A stretch of DNA of 64,000 nt from Acidobacteriaceae bacterium (GCA_027449545.1 DAIDLI010000047.1:1-64000), one strand, 5' to 3'. Positions 50,610 through 60,672 are shown, counted from the first letter of the stretch. Notes: generated by a model from the letters alone, not told the origin. Numbers and translations are program-made.

Positions 50610-52811
50610 ATGCAGACACACGAGGAACTGGAGGCTGGAACTTATTACCAGTTCGACACTTACCTGCTCGATCGGGATGCGAGAACGCTGCGCTGCGCGG
50701 GCAGACTTGTCGAGCTGACCCCCAAGGTTTTCACGACCCTGCTGGTGCTTGTCGAAAACCGCGACAGGGTGCTGACGAAGGATGAGCTTCTCACCCTGAT
50801 CTGGCCGGATCAGTTTGTCGATCAGTCCAATTTGAGCCAAAACATTTCGGTGTTGCGCAGAAGCCTGGGAGAAGCCGAAACCGGCAAGAAATATATTGCG
50901 ACTTTCCCGGGACGCGGCTATCGCTTTGTGGGGAGCGTAGAGGTAAGACAGCGCGATGCGGACCGCGGCGCAATCTCCTCGGCAGGTCCCGCGGCGCCGG
51001 CTGGCGAGACGGTTCTCGCTGTCGCTGCCCAAGATCGATTTTCCCCTCCGTCTGTTCGTCCGAAAAGCGTTCGGATTCCCTGGAATCCTCGAAGCGTGGT
51101 CAGGGCCTGTGTGCTGGCGATGGCGGTGATCGCCGCATTCGCCATCGGCATGGAGATGCGGCGCGCCCGGCCGAGCCCGCCTGCGGGCAATGGGCCGGTC
51201 AAGGTGTATGCCCGGATGGATGCGGGACTGACGCAGCCCGCGTGGTCCCGGGATGGGAGCAAGCTGGCCTTTGTGGCTGTGGATTTGAGCGGCGGTCAAT
51301 CCTCTCTGTATGTTCAGTCGCGGGGGGATCTCCAACCGCACAAGCTGCTGTCCGACTCCGGCCAGTTCAGCAGCCCGGCCTGGTCTCCGGACGGCAGGCA
51401 GCTCGCCTTCCTGCATTTTGCGCCAGACGCTGCGGACCTGGTCCTCTACGATACGCAAAGCAGGACCTCCAGAATCCTGACGAAGCTCTTCGCGCACCGC
51501 TATGGCTTGAATTACCGTCATCTCGATTGGTCTCCGGATGGGAAGTTCGTGGTGGTCGACGACAAGAACCAGGATTCCGAGCCGTTCAGCCTCTACCTCA
51601 TTTATCTGGCGAGCGGCCAGAGGGTTCGGCTGACTTATCCGGATTCCGACATGATTGGAGATATTTCGCCGAGCGTGTCGCCGGACGGCGCCAGCGTCGC
51701 CTTTGTTCGAGACATCGACCACTTTGAACAGGATGTCTATGTAACGAGCGTCCGAGGAAGGACTTACCGGCGCATTACCGCGGCTCACACCCTGATCAGC
51801 GATGTTGGCTGGGAGACCGACAAGGCGCTGGCGTTCGCCGCGGATTACGGAAAGGGCTTCAGGTTTTGGCGCGTCGACCTGGCGAAGCAGCCTGCGCAAC
51901 CGGCCTTGGCCTCGCGGGTGGACTCTGAGCGCGCCTTGCAGTTCTCTGTTGCGCAGAGGGGAAGATGGGTGGCCTTTTCGAATTACGCTCCCAATCTTGA
52001 AATCTGGTCTCTCGATCTGCGCAAGCCTTCCAACCGCTGGGTCTCCGTGGTCCAGGCTCCGGGAGAAAGCATTCGGCCCGAGCTTTCGCCCAACGGCAAA
52101 CTTCTTGCCTTTTTGTCCAACGCATCCGGGCAGTTTCAGATCTGGGTAAGCGGGGTGGACGGCACAAGCGCCTGGCCGGTATCCACGGGCGTGCTCGTCC
52201 CCGCGTCGTTCTGCTGGTCCTTCGATGGCAAGGCGCTAATTTTTTCCCCGCAACATGTTCCCGGTCTCTACGAGGTTCCGCTGCACGGCGACTCCGCGGT
52301 CCGGGAAATCAGCTCGGTGTATACCGATCCCCGCGCCGCGAGGGACGGGAAGTCGCTGTTTGCGCGGGCGCATTTCTTTCTCTATCGCGTTCCGCTCCGG
52401 GGCGGCAATGCGCAGGAGATGACCGAGCAAGGCGGGGCGCCGATCGCGCAGTCGGCGGATGGCCGCTATTTGTATTTTCCGCAAGGGCGAATGAGCACCA
52501 CCATTGCCCGACTGGACCTGCAAACGGGCCATCAGGAGGAATTAATTCATGCGCTCCTGCCTGGATACTCTGACACCTGGGCTCTGAGCTCCGGAGGGAT
52601 TTTTTTCCTTGGACAGGAATACGATCAGCCGGGCATCCGGTTTTTCAACTTTGCCACCGGCGGCGAGGAACACGTTGCCGATCTCCCGGGAGAACTGCCC
52701 CCGGTTGAAATGTCTGGCTTTGGGATTTCTCCAGACGGGAAGAGCATTTGGGCGGTTCGCGCCGATCCGATGCCGTCAGACATCGAGATCACGAGCTTGC
52801 CGCCCAATTGA
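50610..52811 (+). CDS. Winged-helix transmembrane regulator with TolB-like propeller (module 1)
   Basis: 733-residue one-component regulator of the CadC/ToxR layout. Residues 12-110 form an OmpR-type winged helix (LTPKVFTTLLVLVENRDRVL; SNLSQNISVLRRSLGE; IATFPGRGYRFVGSV). A linker leads to one membrane helix at about 163-182 (VRACVLAMAVIAAFAIGMEM). The periplasmic part, from about 195, is a WD40-like TolB propeller with repeats such as AWSRDGSKLAFVAVD, AWSPDGRQLAFLHF, SPDGKFVVVDDKN and SVSPDGASVAFVRD. It probably senses an extracytoplasmic signal and controls the divergent receptor and glycosidase genes. The ATG at 50610 begins just before the winged helix; upstream in-frame starts add 142 residues with no domain. 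Ligand unknown. Confidence 0.85.
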   Translation: MQTHEELEAGTYYQFDTYLLDRDARTLRCAGRLVELTPKVFTTLLVLVENRDRVLTKDELLTLIWPDQFVDQSNLSQNISVLRRSLGEAETGKKYIATFPGRGYRFVGSVEVRQRDADRGAISSAGPAAPAGETVLAVAAQDRFSPPSVRPKSVRIPWNPRSVVRACVLAMAVIAAFAIGMEMRRARPSPPAGNGPVKVYARMDAGLTQPAWSRDGSKLAFVAVDLSGGQSSLYVQSRGDLQPHKLLSDSGQFSSPAWSPDGRQLAFLHFAPDAADLVLYDTQSRTSRILTKLFAHRYGLNYRHLDWSPDGKFVVVDDKNQDSEPFSLYLIYLASGQRVRLTYPDSDMIGDISPSVSPDGASVAFVRDIDHFEQDVYVTSVRGRTYRRITAAHTLISDVGWETDKALAFAADYGKGFRFWRVDLAKQPAQPALASRVDSERALQFSVAQRGRWVAFSNYAPNLEIWSLDLRKPSNRWVSVVQAPGESIRPELSPNGKLLAFLSNASGQFQIWVSGVDGTSAWPVSTGVLVPASFCWSFDGKALIFSPQHVPGLYEVPLHGDSAVREISSVYTDPRAARDGKSLFARAHFFLYRVPLRGGNAQEMTEQGGAPIAQSADGRYLYFPQGRMSTTIARLDLQTGHQEELIHALLPGYSDTWALSSGGIFFLGQEYDQPGIRFFNFATGGEEHVADLPGELPPVEMSGFGISPDGKSIWAVRADPMPSDIEITSLPPN

Positions 52812-53013
52812 ATTTATGCCGATGCTCGTGCCTGCGCGGATTCGGCATCGGTGTAGAACGGCTTGGCCGGTGCCGAGAGGTGGGGAAAAGGGGCGTCGAT
52901 TTCCGTGGCCCAACCATGCATGACTATCGGCGCAACGCTCGACGGCAGGGACGCAATCCGGCTTACGTGCAAGCGCCTCGCATTGGAAAATAGCCGCCTC
53001 CTGCTGCTGCGGC

Positions 53014-54471
53014 TCAGTGCGAAACGGCTCCCGACTTCAGGCTGATGTCGCTCGGCGAAGGCTGCGGCCGCCAAAGGTAAGTGGCCACCGAGCCGGCAGG
53101 AAGAGACGCAGCAAAACTCCGGCCCTTCCACTCAACCGAAAACTCTGCTGCGGTGCTGGCTTGATTCAGCACCAGCAAAACGATCGAGCGATCGGGATTC
53201 TGGAATGCGACGCTCTCCAGATTGCCGGTTCCTTGCCTGGTCGAGCCAATGCGGACAGCGCCCGGATGCACAAACCGGCTGGCTTGGCCGATGGCGTAGT
53301 AGTCCACCGTGTAGATGAGTTTGTGGGGCGTGTCGCGCCTGTCCACCGTGATAAACGCCCGGCAGTTGTGGCAGCCGCCCGCGTAGGGACCATTCTTTTC
53401 ATCCAGCACCAGTCCCCACAGCACCACCGCCTTTGCCCAGTTGCGGGTTGAGTCGATGACCAGGTGCTCGGTGTCTGCCAGCAGATTGCCCTTCTGCCAG
53501 TCCCCGCCCGAGCACTCTGTCATCCAGATGCCCTTGTGCGGAAAGCGCTCGTGGACCGCGTCCTGTGCGGACGCATCACCGCCGTAGCAATGGAAAGCCG
53601 ATCCGACTGTGTAGCGCTTCGCCGCCGGATCCGAGAGTACCTCCAGCGCGTACTCGGGATGATCCCAGTTGTGATCGTAGGCGAGAAGGATCTGCGGATG
53701 GCCGGCCGCGGCCAGTGCCGGCCCGACGAAATTGCCGATGAGCTTTGTCGCCTGGGCCGCAGGCAGAAGCATGCCAGGATAATCCTTGGTCTCATAGAGC
53801 GGCTCATTCTGCAGTGACAGGTACTTCACAGGAACCCCGGCTTCTTCGTATGCCTGCACGGAGCGAACGAGGTAAGCAGCAAAATCCTTCGCCGCATCCG
53901 CGCGCAGAGAGCCGCCGATCATTGAATCGTTGGTCTTCATCCACCCTGGAGGACTCCATGGCGAAAGCATCACGCGAATGGCGGGATTCAGAGCGAGGGC
54001 CTGGCGCATGGCCGGCAGGACGTACTCGCGATCGTGGGCGATCGAAAAGTGCGCAAGCCCGGCATCGCGCTGACCCGGCGGCATGTCGTCGTAGCTGTAG
54101 TGATTGCGCGCAAGATCGGATGCGCCAAGCGGCACGCGCACAAAGCTGATCCCGATTCCCTCTTTTCCATCAAAGAGACGCCGCATCGCTTTGTCGCGCT
54201 GAGCCGGTGTCAACTGCTTCTCCAGCAGCCACGCCGAAGAGTCGGTCATGGCGGCTCCAAAGCCATCCATGGTCTGGTAGCGCGCACCGTCGTCCACCAC
54301 GATCGCGTTCTTGCTGCCAGGACCGGCCCCAAAAGCGAGCGTCGGCTTTGCCGTCAGTGCGTCGTGGAGATCGGGAGTGGTTTGAATCACCGAAACCGTC
54401 TGGCCGCAAGCTGCCGCGGCTGAAGCGGCGCAGAGCATCAAGAGGACCTGCTTATGGAACCAATTCGACAT
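53014..54471 (-). CDS. Secreted GH30 glycosidase (glucosylceramidase-like)
   Basis: 485-residue secreted enzyme. Signal peptide about 1-23 (LLMLCAASAAAACGQ). The (beta/alpha)8 barrel shows GFGAAMTDSSAWLL, SPWSPPGWMKTNDSMIGGSL, acid/base Glu223 in LSLQNEPLYETKDYPG and nucleophile Glu319 in GIWMTECSGG, all in GH30 positions. A C-terminal beta-sandwich (SVAFQNPDRSIVLLVLNQAS) ends the protein. Close relatives are glucosylceramidases, beta-1,6-glucanases and xylanases; activity cannot be chosen from motifs alone, though the GH30_1 layout fits best. It is downstream of the TonB receptor at 54681-58232, separated by two hairpins. Confidence 0.88.
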   Translation of the reverse strand: MSNWFHKQVLLMLCAASAAAACGQTVSVIQTTPDLHDALTAKPTLAFGAGPGSKNAIVVDDGARYQTMDGFGAAMTDSSAWLLEKQLTPAQRDKAMRRLFDGKEGIGISFVRVPLGASDLARNHYSYDDMPPGQRDAGLAHFSIAHDREYVLPAMRQALALNPAIRVMLSPWSPPGWMKTNDSMIGGSLRADAAKDFAAYLVRSVQAYEEAGVPVKYLSLQNEPLYETKDYPGMLLPAAQATKLIGNFVGPALAAAGHPQILLAYDHNWDHPEYALEVLSDPAAKRYTVGSAFHCYGGDASAQDAVHERFPHKGIWMTECSGGDWQKGNLLADTEHLVIDSTRNWAKAVVLWGLVLDEKNGPYAGGCHNCRAFITVDRRDTPHKLIYTVDYYAIGQASRFVHPGAVRIGSTRQGTGNLESVAFQNPDRSIVLLVLNQASTAAEFSVEWKGRSFAASLPAGSVATYLWRPQPSPSDISLKSGAVSH

Positions 54472-54599
54472 GGGCGTGCTCGTCTTCTTCAGTTGGAGTC
54501 AATCTACACCGTTCCTCGCCTGCGGGCTTGCTTGCGAAGACGCACAGAGGCTCACCGCCGCGTGGTCCGCGGGAGGAAAGGTGGCTGGTGGAAAGGCGC

Positions 54600-54634
54600 C
54601 GCCCGGAGCAAGATTGGCGATTTTGTTCCGGGCG
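54600..54634 (-). terminator. Terminator-like hairpin upstream of the GH30 gene
   Basis: CGCCCGGAGCAA (54600-54611) pairs with TTGTTCCGGGCG (54623-54634), 12 positions with one G.U. It lies between the receptor and GH30 genes, next to a second hairpin. Confidence 0.5.
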
Positions 54635-54644
54635 AATTGTGGCA

Positions 54645-54675
54645 GGAAAGGCGGGCCACAAAGGCCCGCCTTTCC
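54645..54675 (-). terminator. Terminator-like hairpin after the TonB receptor gene
   Basis: GGAAAGGCGGGCC (54645-54657) pairs perfectly with GGCCCGCCTTTCC (54663-54675), loop ACAAA, 6 bases beyond the receptor stop codon. It probably ends or attenuates the receptor transcript. Confidence 0.65.
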
Positions 54676-54680
54676 CTTGA

Positions 54681-57600
54681 TTAGAAGTCGATCCGGGCGC
54701 CAAGCTGGATGACGCGCGGACCGCCCGGCCCTGCCTGGCTCCACATGCTGGTGGGCTGGTTCCAGCTGGAGTCGAGCGAAACCGACTCCGGCGTGTACGT
54801 GCCGCCGCTGTAGCTCGGTAGCGTCAGGTTCGCGCCCAGATCGTGGCTGGCGAAGTTCGGATGGTTGAAAACGTTGTAGGTCTCGCAGCGGATCTGCAGA
54901 ACGGCGCGTTCCGCTTGCCCCAGCGGGAAGTTCTTGAACAGCGACATATCCCAGGTCTGCATGCCGCCATCGCGCAACTTCTCGGGAGTGCCCTTATACG
55001 GCTGGCCGATCTTGGGCAGAATGGGCTTGCCCGTGGAGTCGATGCCCAGGTACGCGGGGGGAATCTTGCTCCACTGCCGGCCGCCCGTCAGTTGGCTCCC
55101 CTGCACCCAGAATGGCGTCCAGGTCGGCGTGCCCGTCATGAAGTTGGAGACGCCGGAGAGCTGATAACCGTCCGTGATCATTCCCAGCACGCGGGAGCCG
55201 CCCAGGAAACGCGCCACGGCAGGCAGATCGTAGACGTAGTTGATGGCGGCCACATGCGTGCGGTCCCAGCCGGCCACCTGGTAGTTGTACTTGCGCGGGT
55301 TGAAGGGATCCACGTAGCTCTCGTCCGCAGTCGACGTGGTCATGGACTTCGACCACGTGTAGACCGCGCCGGCAGTCAGCCTGTGCCCGAATCGCCGTTG
55401 CAGCGAGGCCTGAAGCCCGTTGTAGTTCGACGTGCCGTCGAACTTGTAATACTCCAGTTGATCGTAGCCCCAGAACGGTGCCAGGTAGTTATCCGGATAC
55501 GCATACTGGCCGCTGAAGCTGTAGCCGGCGGCTGCGTATTCCGGCGGAAGGTTCGGCTCTACGTCCGGCACTACCCCGCCCTGAAAGTTCGCCGGATTCT
55601 GCGCGGCCTTCGTGAACGTGGTCCCGTAGGGGATCGTGTTGATATCCCGCGCCGTCACCAGGTGGCGCGACATGGTCCCTACATAGGCCACATCCAGCGC
55701 AAAGCCGGAGCCGAGATCCCGCTGGATGCCGAGGCTGAAGCTGTACACCGTCGGCACCTGGCCGGCCCTGTCTGCGCCGATGATGCCCGAGAGCACTCCC
55801 GGCGCGTTTTGCGGCGCGCTCTGAATGGCCGAAAGCGGCAGATAAGTCGGCGCGGTGATGGACGGAGTTGTTACGTTCATCGGGTTGGTGAAGGTGGGAT
55901 TGAAGACCAGGTTTCCCTGCTCGCGATCGTGCGACATGCCGAAGCCGCCGCGCAGCACGCCCTTGTGATCGCCGATCGGATCCCAGGCAAAGCCCACGCG
56001 CGGTTCCACCATGATGCCGCGAGAGTTCCAGCCGCCCTGCGGCAGCGTCCCGTTGGAAGCGAATCGCATGCCCGTCAGCGGGTTGCCGCTGTTGGGAATC
56101 GGATTGCCATTGGTGTCGATCTGCACGCCCGCCGAGCGAACGTAGGCGCTTGGATCGAACAGCGCAATCTGGTTCTTGGCATCGAATTGCGGAGGAATCC
56201 AGACGAATCGCATGCCGTAGTCCAGCGTCAGCCGCGGCATCACCTGCCAGGTGTCCTGCGCATAGAACTCAAGCTGGTTGTAGCGGAAGTAGCCCCGCGG
56301 CCGCGCGCTCGACTGATCGAAGCTCGAGAAATAGCCGAGCAGAGCGCTGGCAAACGGAGAGCCGGTGGCCGGATCGCAGGCACGCACGTTGTTCGAGGTC
56401 GCGCAGTTGTTGAAGTTGAACTGGCCGTTGTAGTTGCCCCAGGCCGGCTGGTCCTTGCGGCTGCGTTGGTAAAAGATGCCGAACTTGAAGCTGTGACTCC
56501 TCTTGATCCAGGTCAGGTTGTCGTTCACGTTGATGGTGGTGTTGGCCTGGAACCAGGGATTGGCTCCGTAATACGACCAGGGGTAGTTCTGGCCGTTGCC
56601 GCTGTAGCTGATGTCCGGAATCGATGTGTCGGAGGTTACCGCATACAGCAAGGGAAGATTCACGTTGTTCTTGCCGACGCTCAGGTTGCCGTTGTTGCTG
56701 GTCCAGGTGGTGCGATAAACGCTCGGTCCTACCGTCAGCTCGTTCAGCAGGTTCGCCCGGATCGTGCTGGTCAAGTCAGCCGCCAGATTCCATCCCGGCT
56801 GAGTTTCCACGCAGCCGCCGACGATTTGCAGCGTTCCCATGCACTGCAGGATGCCGGTCTGCATCGGCGTGATCGTGGATTCGCGGTTACCCGTCCAGCG
56901 AACGAAAAAGCGCTCATTGGGGTTGATCTGGTAATCGACGCGCGCAATGAACTCCTTGCGCGGATCGTTGAAAGAGACGTTGTCAATGCGGTTGTAGAGG
57001 AACTGCGTGGTGCCGTAGCTGCTCACGTTCGGCTGCGCGTACAGGTTCATGATCGACTGCATGGACGTGTCGATCGATCCCGACGGAATGGTATTGCCGG
57101 AGTACGGCGTCGTCGTGCCGGGCTGATAGATCGTGATCGGCTGGCCGCTGCTGTCATAGCTCTGCGAGAAGTTGCCCTGCCGCTCGGCCGTCGTCGGCAC
57201 ATAGTAGGAATTCGTGCCGGCCGGAACCAGTTGCTGGTAAAACTCGTTCGACCAGAAGAAGAACAGCTTGTCCCGCTTGATCGGGCCGCCGACATCGTAC
57301 CCTTCGGTGTTGTAGCGGTAAAGCAGCTTGGGGATGTCGTTGTGGTTGTTATACCAGCCGGTTGCGTTCATGCCGTCGTTGCGATGGAAGAAGTGAACGC
57401 TGCCATGGAGGTCGTTGGTGCCGCCCTTCGACGTCACGGCGATCTGCCCGCCCGAAGCCTTGCCGAACTCCGCAGCGTAGTTCGACGTGAGCACTTTGAC
57501 CTCGGCAATCGAATCCACGTTCATGGTCACTTGCGTGCCGCCGTTGTCGCCGGTATCCACGTTGGAGGAGCCGTCAAGCGTGAACTCGTGCGAGTTCTGC

Positions 57601-58232
57601 CGCGTGCCGTTGATGCTGTAACTGCTCAGCCCTCCCGTTCCCGAGGCGGCAAACGCGCCTACACCGGATACGCCCGGAATCAGCCGCAGGTAGTCCAGCA
57701 CGTTGCGCCCGTTCATGGCCACATCTTTGAGCTGCTTGCTGGTGATCACATCGGAGCGGTCTCCGGAATCGGACTGGATCTGCATCTGGCCGGTGTTGGC
57801 CGCCACCTCAACCGTGGCGGTGGCCGAACCTACCTGAAGCGCCAGATCGCCGGCATTGAGGCTGGAGCCGGCCATCAGAATCAGTCCCGATTTCCGAAAG
57901 GTCTGAAACCCCTGCGCCGTTACCTCCAGGGTGTAGTTGCCAGGCGGCAGGTTGGGCAGCGCGAAGGTGCCGGCTTCGGAACTCGTTGTGGTGCGTACCA
58001 CGCCGATGTTCATATCCGTTGCCGTGATGGTCGCGTGGGGAACAAACGCCCCCGTTGCATCCTGGACGGAACCCAAAATCGAGCCCGAGGTGATCTGCGC
58101 CTGCGCGCCCGGCACCAGGCACAGCAGCGCGATCAGTCCAAAAAGAACCCACGCGGCTGGACTGGACCACCGCTTGGGGATTTGAGATTGTTGTAGGGCC
58201 TCTCTTAAGTCATTACGTTTGTGGAAGTGCAT
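54681..58232 (-). CDS. Oar-like TonB-dependent receptor (module 2)
   Basis: 1183-residue outer-membrane transporter. Signal peptide about 1-46, with a long polar start and the hydrophobic core AWVLFGLIALLCLVPGAQAQ; carboxypeptidase-regulatory domain (ILGSVQDATGAFVPHATITA); plug with MNGRNVLDYLRLIPGV, QNSHEFTLDGSSNVD and FGKASGGQIAVTSKGGTN; barrel ending GARIDF. The ATG at 58232 has GGAGG 4 bases upstream. It is divergent from the wHTH-TolB regulator at 58510, and GH30 lies downstream on the same strand. A minus-strand promoter (TTGCGA at 58438-58443, TAAAAT at 58416-58421) gives a leader of about 180 bases. No SusD homologue. Ligand probably a beta-linked glycan, by its enzyme neighbour. Confidence 0.93.
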   Translation of the reverse strand: MHFHKRNDLREALQQSQIPKRWSSPAAWVLFGLIALLCLVPGAQAQITSGSILGSVQDATGAFVPHATITATDMNIGVVRTTTSSEAGTFALPNLPPGNYTLEVTAQGFQTFRKSGLILMAGSSLNAGDLALQVGSATATVEVAANTGQMQIQSDSGDRSDVITSKQLKDVAMNGRNVLDYLRLIPGVSGVGAFAASGTGGLSSYSINGTRQNSHEFTLDGSSNVDTGDNGGTQVTMNVDSIAEVKVLTSNYAAEFGKASGGQIAVTSKGGTNDLHGSVHFFHRNDGMNATGWYNNHNDIPKLLYRYNTEGYDVGGPIKRDKLFFFWSNEFYQQLVPAGTNSYYVPTTAERQGNFSQSYDSSGQPITIYQPGTTTPYSGNTIPSGSIDTSMQSIMNLYAQPNVSSYGTTQFLYNRIDNVSFNDPRKEFIARVDYQINPNERFFVRWTGNRESTITPMQTGILQCMGTLQIVGGCVETQPGWNLAADLTSTIRANLLNELTVGPSVYRTTWTSNNGNLSVGKNNVNLPLLYAVTSDTSIPDISYSGNGQNYPWSYYGANPWFQANTTINVNDNLTWIKRSHSFKFGIFYQRSRKDQPAWGNYNGQFNFNNCATSNNVRACDPATGSPFASALLGYFSSFDQSSARPRGYFRYNQLEFYAQDTWQVMPRLTLDYGMRFVWIPPQFDAKNQIALFDPSAYVRSAGVQIDTNGNPIPNSGNPLTGMRFASNGTLPQGGWNSRGIMVEPRVGFAWDPIGDHKGVLRGGFGMSHDREQGNLVFNPTFTNPMNVTTPSITAPTYLPLSAIQSAPQNAPGVLSGIIGADRAGQVPTVYSFSLGIQRDLGSGFALDVAYVGTMSRHLVTARDINTIPYGTTFTKAAQNPANFQGGVVPDVEPNLPPEYAAAGYSFSGQYAYPDNYLAPFWGYDQLEYYKFDGTSNYNGLQASLQRRFGHRLTAGAVYTWSKSMTTSTADESYVDPFNPRKYNYQVAGWDRTHVAAINYVYDLPAVARFLGGSRVLGMITDGYQLSGVSNFMTGTPTWTPFWVQGSQLTGGRQWSKIPPAYLGIDSTGKPILPKIGQPYKGTPEKLRDGGMQTWDMSLFKNFPLGQAERAVLQIRCETYNVFNHPNFASHDLGANLTLPSYSGGTYTPESVSLDSSWNQPTSMWSQAGPGGPRVIQLGARIDF

Positions 58233-58509
58233 CTTGCCTCCTTATGCCTCATCGGCGAATCTCTCTCTCAGCCAATTTGTGACTTGGCTATCCTTGCTGC
58301 TGCCGCAGGCGGTGCTCTGCTTTCGGCGCAGCAAATGCGTTCATGGTGAAGCGTTGCCCAAAGTAGGACACCGCTGCTGTGACGGTCCTTACGCTGGATG
58401 AAAGGTTTTGTGATGATTTTATGATGCCGACTAACCTTCGCAAAATGAGCAGGTTACATGGGGATCGGCGTCAGTGCTAAAATGAGCTACGTTCCGCGGT
58501 GATTTTGTT
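58233..58509. promoter_or_regulatory. Divergent promoters of module 2
   Basis: Minus strand: TTGCGA (58438-58443) and TAAAAT (58416-58421), 16-base spacer, for the receptor. Plus strand: TTACAT (58454-58459) and TAAAAT (58478-58483), 18-base spacer, for the regulator. The two promoters are about 10 bases apart, back to back, so one protein could control both. Confidence 0.45.
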
Positions 58510-60672
58510 TTGAGAACGAATTACTCGATCGGCGAGTGGTTGGTTGAACCTGCGTTGAACATCGCTTCGAGGGGTGACGTAGTCGTTCACCTCGAGCCGA
58601 AGGTCATGCAAGTCCTGGTCCACTTCGCCCAGCATCCCGGAGAGGTGCTCACCAAGGAACAGGTCATTGAGGCCGTCTGGCCGGACACCTTTGTCAGCGA
58701 GCAGGCCCTGACGCGCTGCATCTCGGTTCTGCGCCGCGAGATGCAGGACGACGCCCACACCCCCCGATACATCCAAACAATCTCTAAATCGGGTTACCGC
58801 CTGGTCGCAGAGGTGCGCGTGCACCAAGTCGAAGCTCCGCATCCGCCTGCGGAGCCGCATCTTGCCTCCGAGCCGCCTGCCAACGGAACCATGCCGAAGC
58901 TCGACCCCGCCCCGGTCGCGCCAGCCCCAGTCTCCCGGAGGAGGTATTGGATCTGGGGAGTCGCTTCCGCGTCGGTCGCCGTGGCCGCGGTGGCTGTATT
59001 CCTCCTGTTGCGCATGGGGCAGAGTGCGGACCTGCCACCGTTCCGCGTGATTGCGCTGACCTCCTACGCTGGCCAGCAGGACCAGGGTGCCTTTTCTCCG
59101 GCCGGCAACAGCGTCGCGTTTGTCTGGACTAGCCCCGACGACGGCTACCGCAATATCTTCGTCAAGCACATCGGCGACGAGACCACCCTCCGCCTGACCA
59201 ACGGCCCGGAAGCCGACTACTCGCCCACCTGGTCACCCGACGGAACCCGCGTCGCCTTTCTGGCAGCCTCCGACAAAGGCCTCGGCATCTTCCAGGTCTC
59301 CAGCTTTGGCGGCCCCGTCACCCGGCTCTACACGCCGAAGGGCATCATTCACTGGGAGCAGGGCGGCCTCTCCTGGTCGCCGGACGGCAAATCCATCGCC
59401 TTCCCCGACGGCGTCTCGTCGCGCTCCCCCTCGGCCATCTATTTGCAGTCGCTCGACACTCTCCAGGCGCGCCCTCTTACTGCGCCCCCTGCGGAGTGGG
59501 ACGGCGACTTCGATCCCGCCTTCTCCAACGACGGCAAGCGCATTGCCTTCATCCGCGCCAGCGACTACGCGGTGCGCGACATCTATGTGGTCCCCGCAGG
59601 CGGTGGAGAGGCCAGGCAGATCACGCACGACGGCCGCATCGTCGACAGCCTGTGCTGGAGCCCCGACGACAAGTCCATCATCTTCTCCTCCGATCGTGGC
59701 GGAAAATTCGCCCTCTGGAGAGTCTCCGTGCGAGGGGGTGAGCCGGAGCGGCTGTCTGTCGGCACGGAAGATGCCTTCCAGCCCGCCTTCTCCCCGGTCA
59801 CCCATCGGCTTCTTTACACCCAGAGCTCGGCGACCTGGAGCATCATGGCCATTCCCCTGCGGCCTGCCGCCAAAGCCGGCAAACTCGCTCCGGTCATCTC
59901 CTCCACCGCCCAGGACTCTGCCCCGTCCTTTGCTCCCGGCGGCAGCCGCATCGCCTTTCAAAGCTGGCGCTCGGGCACTCAGGAAATTTGGATCACCTCG
60001 CGCGACGGAAAGAACATCCATCAGCTCACCTCCGACGGGGAGGGGCTCACCGGAAGCCCATCCTTCTCTCCCGACGGCATGTGGGTGGCCTTCGACAGCC
60101 GTGTTGAGGGGCATTCCCATATCTTTCTCGTCCCCGCCGTGGGCGGCGCCCCCCGCCGCATTACCGCGGGCGATTCCAACAACATCCTGCCGCGCTGGTC
60201 GGCTGACGGCAAATCTCTTTACTTTGCCTCCAATCGCAACGGCACCTGGCAAAGCTGGAGGGTACCGGTTGCCGGAGGCAATCCGCAGCAGGTTACGGCA
60301 AACGGCGGCTACGTCGCGATGGAATCGCCCGATGGCAGGTGGGTCTACTTCACCAAGGGCGACCTCTCGGGAATCTGGCGCATACCCATCAGCGGCGGCG
60401 CCGAGCAGCTCGTCCTTTCCCAGCCGCGTGGCGGCTACTGGGGCTACTGGTGTATCGGCCGCAGCGGCGTCTACCTGCTCGATACCGATCCACCCGCGCC
60501 GCGCATCGTGCTTTACGATTTCTCCACGCACAGAACTTCGACGATTGCCACACTCGATCACTCGCCCCCTCCCTACGCGGGCCTGACCGTCGACCGGAAT
60601 GAGAACGAACTGCTAATGACTGATGAGCGCAACGTCGGCAGTCATCTCACCCTGGTCGAAAACATGCGTTAG
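58510..60672 (+). CDS. Winged-helix transmembrane regulator with TolB-like propeller (module 2)
   Basis: 720-residue paralogue in layout of the regulator at 50610. Residues 5-102 form the winged helix (HLEPKVMQVLVHFAQHPGEV; EQALTRCISVLRREMQ; IQTISKSGYRLVAEV). A Pro/Ala-rich linker (109-141) leads to one membrane helix at about 146-167 (IWGVASASVAVAAVAVFLLL); the rest is a TolB-like propeller with repeats such as TWSPDGTRVAFLAASD, SWSPDGKSIAFPDG and RWSADGKSLYFASNRNGTW. The start is the TTG at 58510; it stands directly before the first helix of the domain but has no good Shine-Dalgarno site. It is divergent from the module 2 receptor and probably controls that unit. Signal unknown. Confidence 0.85.
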   Translation: MRTNYSIGEWLVEPALNIASRGDVVVHLEPKVMQVLVHFAQHPGEVLTKEQVIEAVWPDTFVSEQALTRCISVLRREMQDDAHTPRYIQTISKSGYRLVAEVRVHQVEAPHPPAEPHLASEPPANGTMPKLDPAPVAPAPVSRRRYWIWGVASASVAVAAVAVFLLLRMGQSADLPPFRVIALTSYAGQQDQGAFSPAGNSVAFVWTSPDDGYRNIFVKHIGDETTLRLTNGPEADYSPTWSPDGTRVAFLAASDKGLGIFQVSSFGGPVTRLYTPKGIIHWEQGGLSWSPDGKSIAFPDGVSSRSPSAIYLQSLDTLQARPLTAPPAEWDGDFDPAFSNDGKRIAFIRASDYAVRDIYVVPAGGGEARQITHDGRIVDSLCWSPDDKSIIFSSDRGGKFALWRVSVRGGEPERLSVGTEDAFQPAFSPVTHRLLYTQSSATWSIMAIPLRPAAKAGKLAPVISSTAQDSAPSFAPGGSRIAFQSWRSGTQEIWITSRDGKNIHQLTSDGEGLTGSPSFSPDGMWVAFDSRVEGHSHIFLVPAVGGAPRRITAGDSNNILPRWSADGKSLYFASNRNGTWQSWRVPVAGGNPQQVTANGGYVAMESPDGRWVYFTKGDLSGIWRIPISGGAEQLVLSQPRGGYWGYWCIGRSGVYLLDTDPPAPRIVLYDFSTHRTSTIATLDHSPPPYAGLTVDRNENELLMTDERNVGSHLTLVENMR

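Noticed and set aside
50238-51899. 553-codon minus-strand frame opposite the module 1 regulator
   Set aside because: Antisense to the winged-helix and propeller domains; no recognisable product.
54843-58196. 1117-codon open frame on the plus strand opposite the module 2 TonB receptor gene
   Set aside because: It is fully antisense to a gene with clear receptor domains, its product is rich in Arg, His and Ala without any domain, and such shadow frames are expected from GC-rich codon use.
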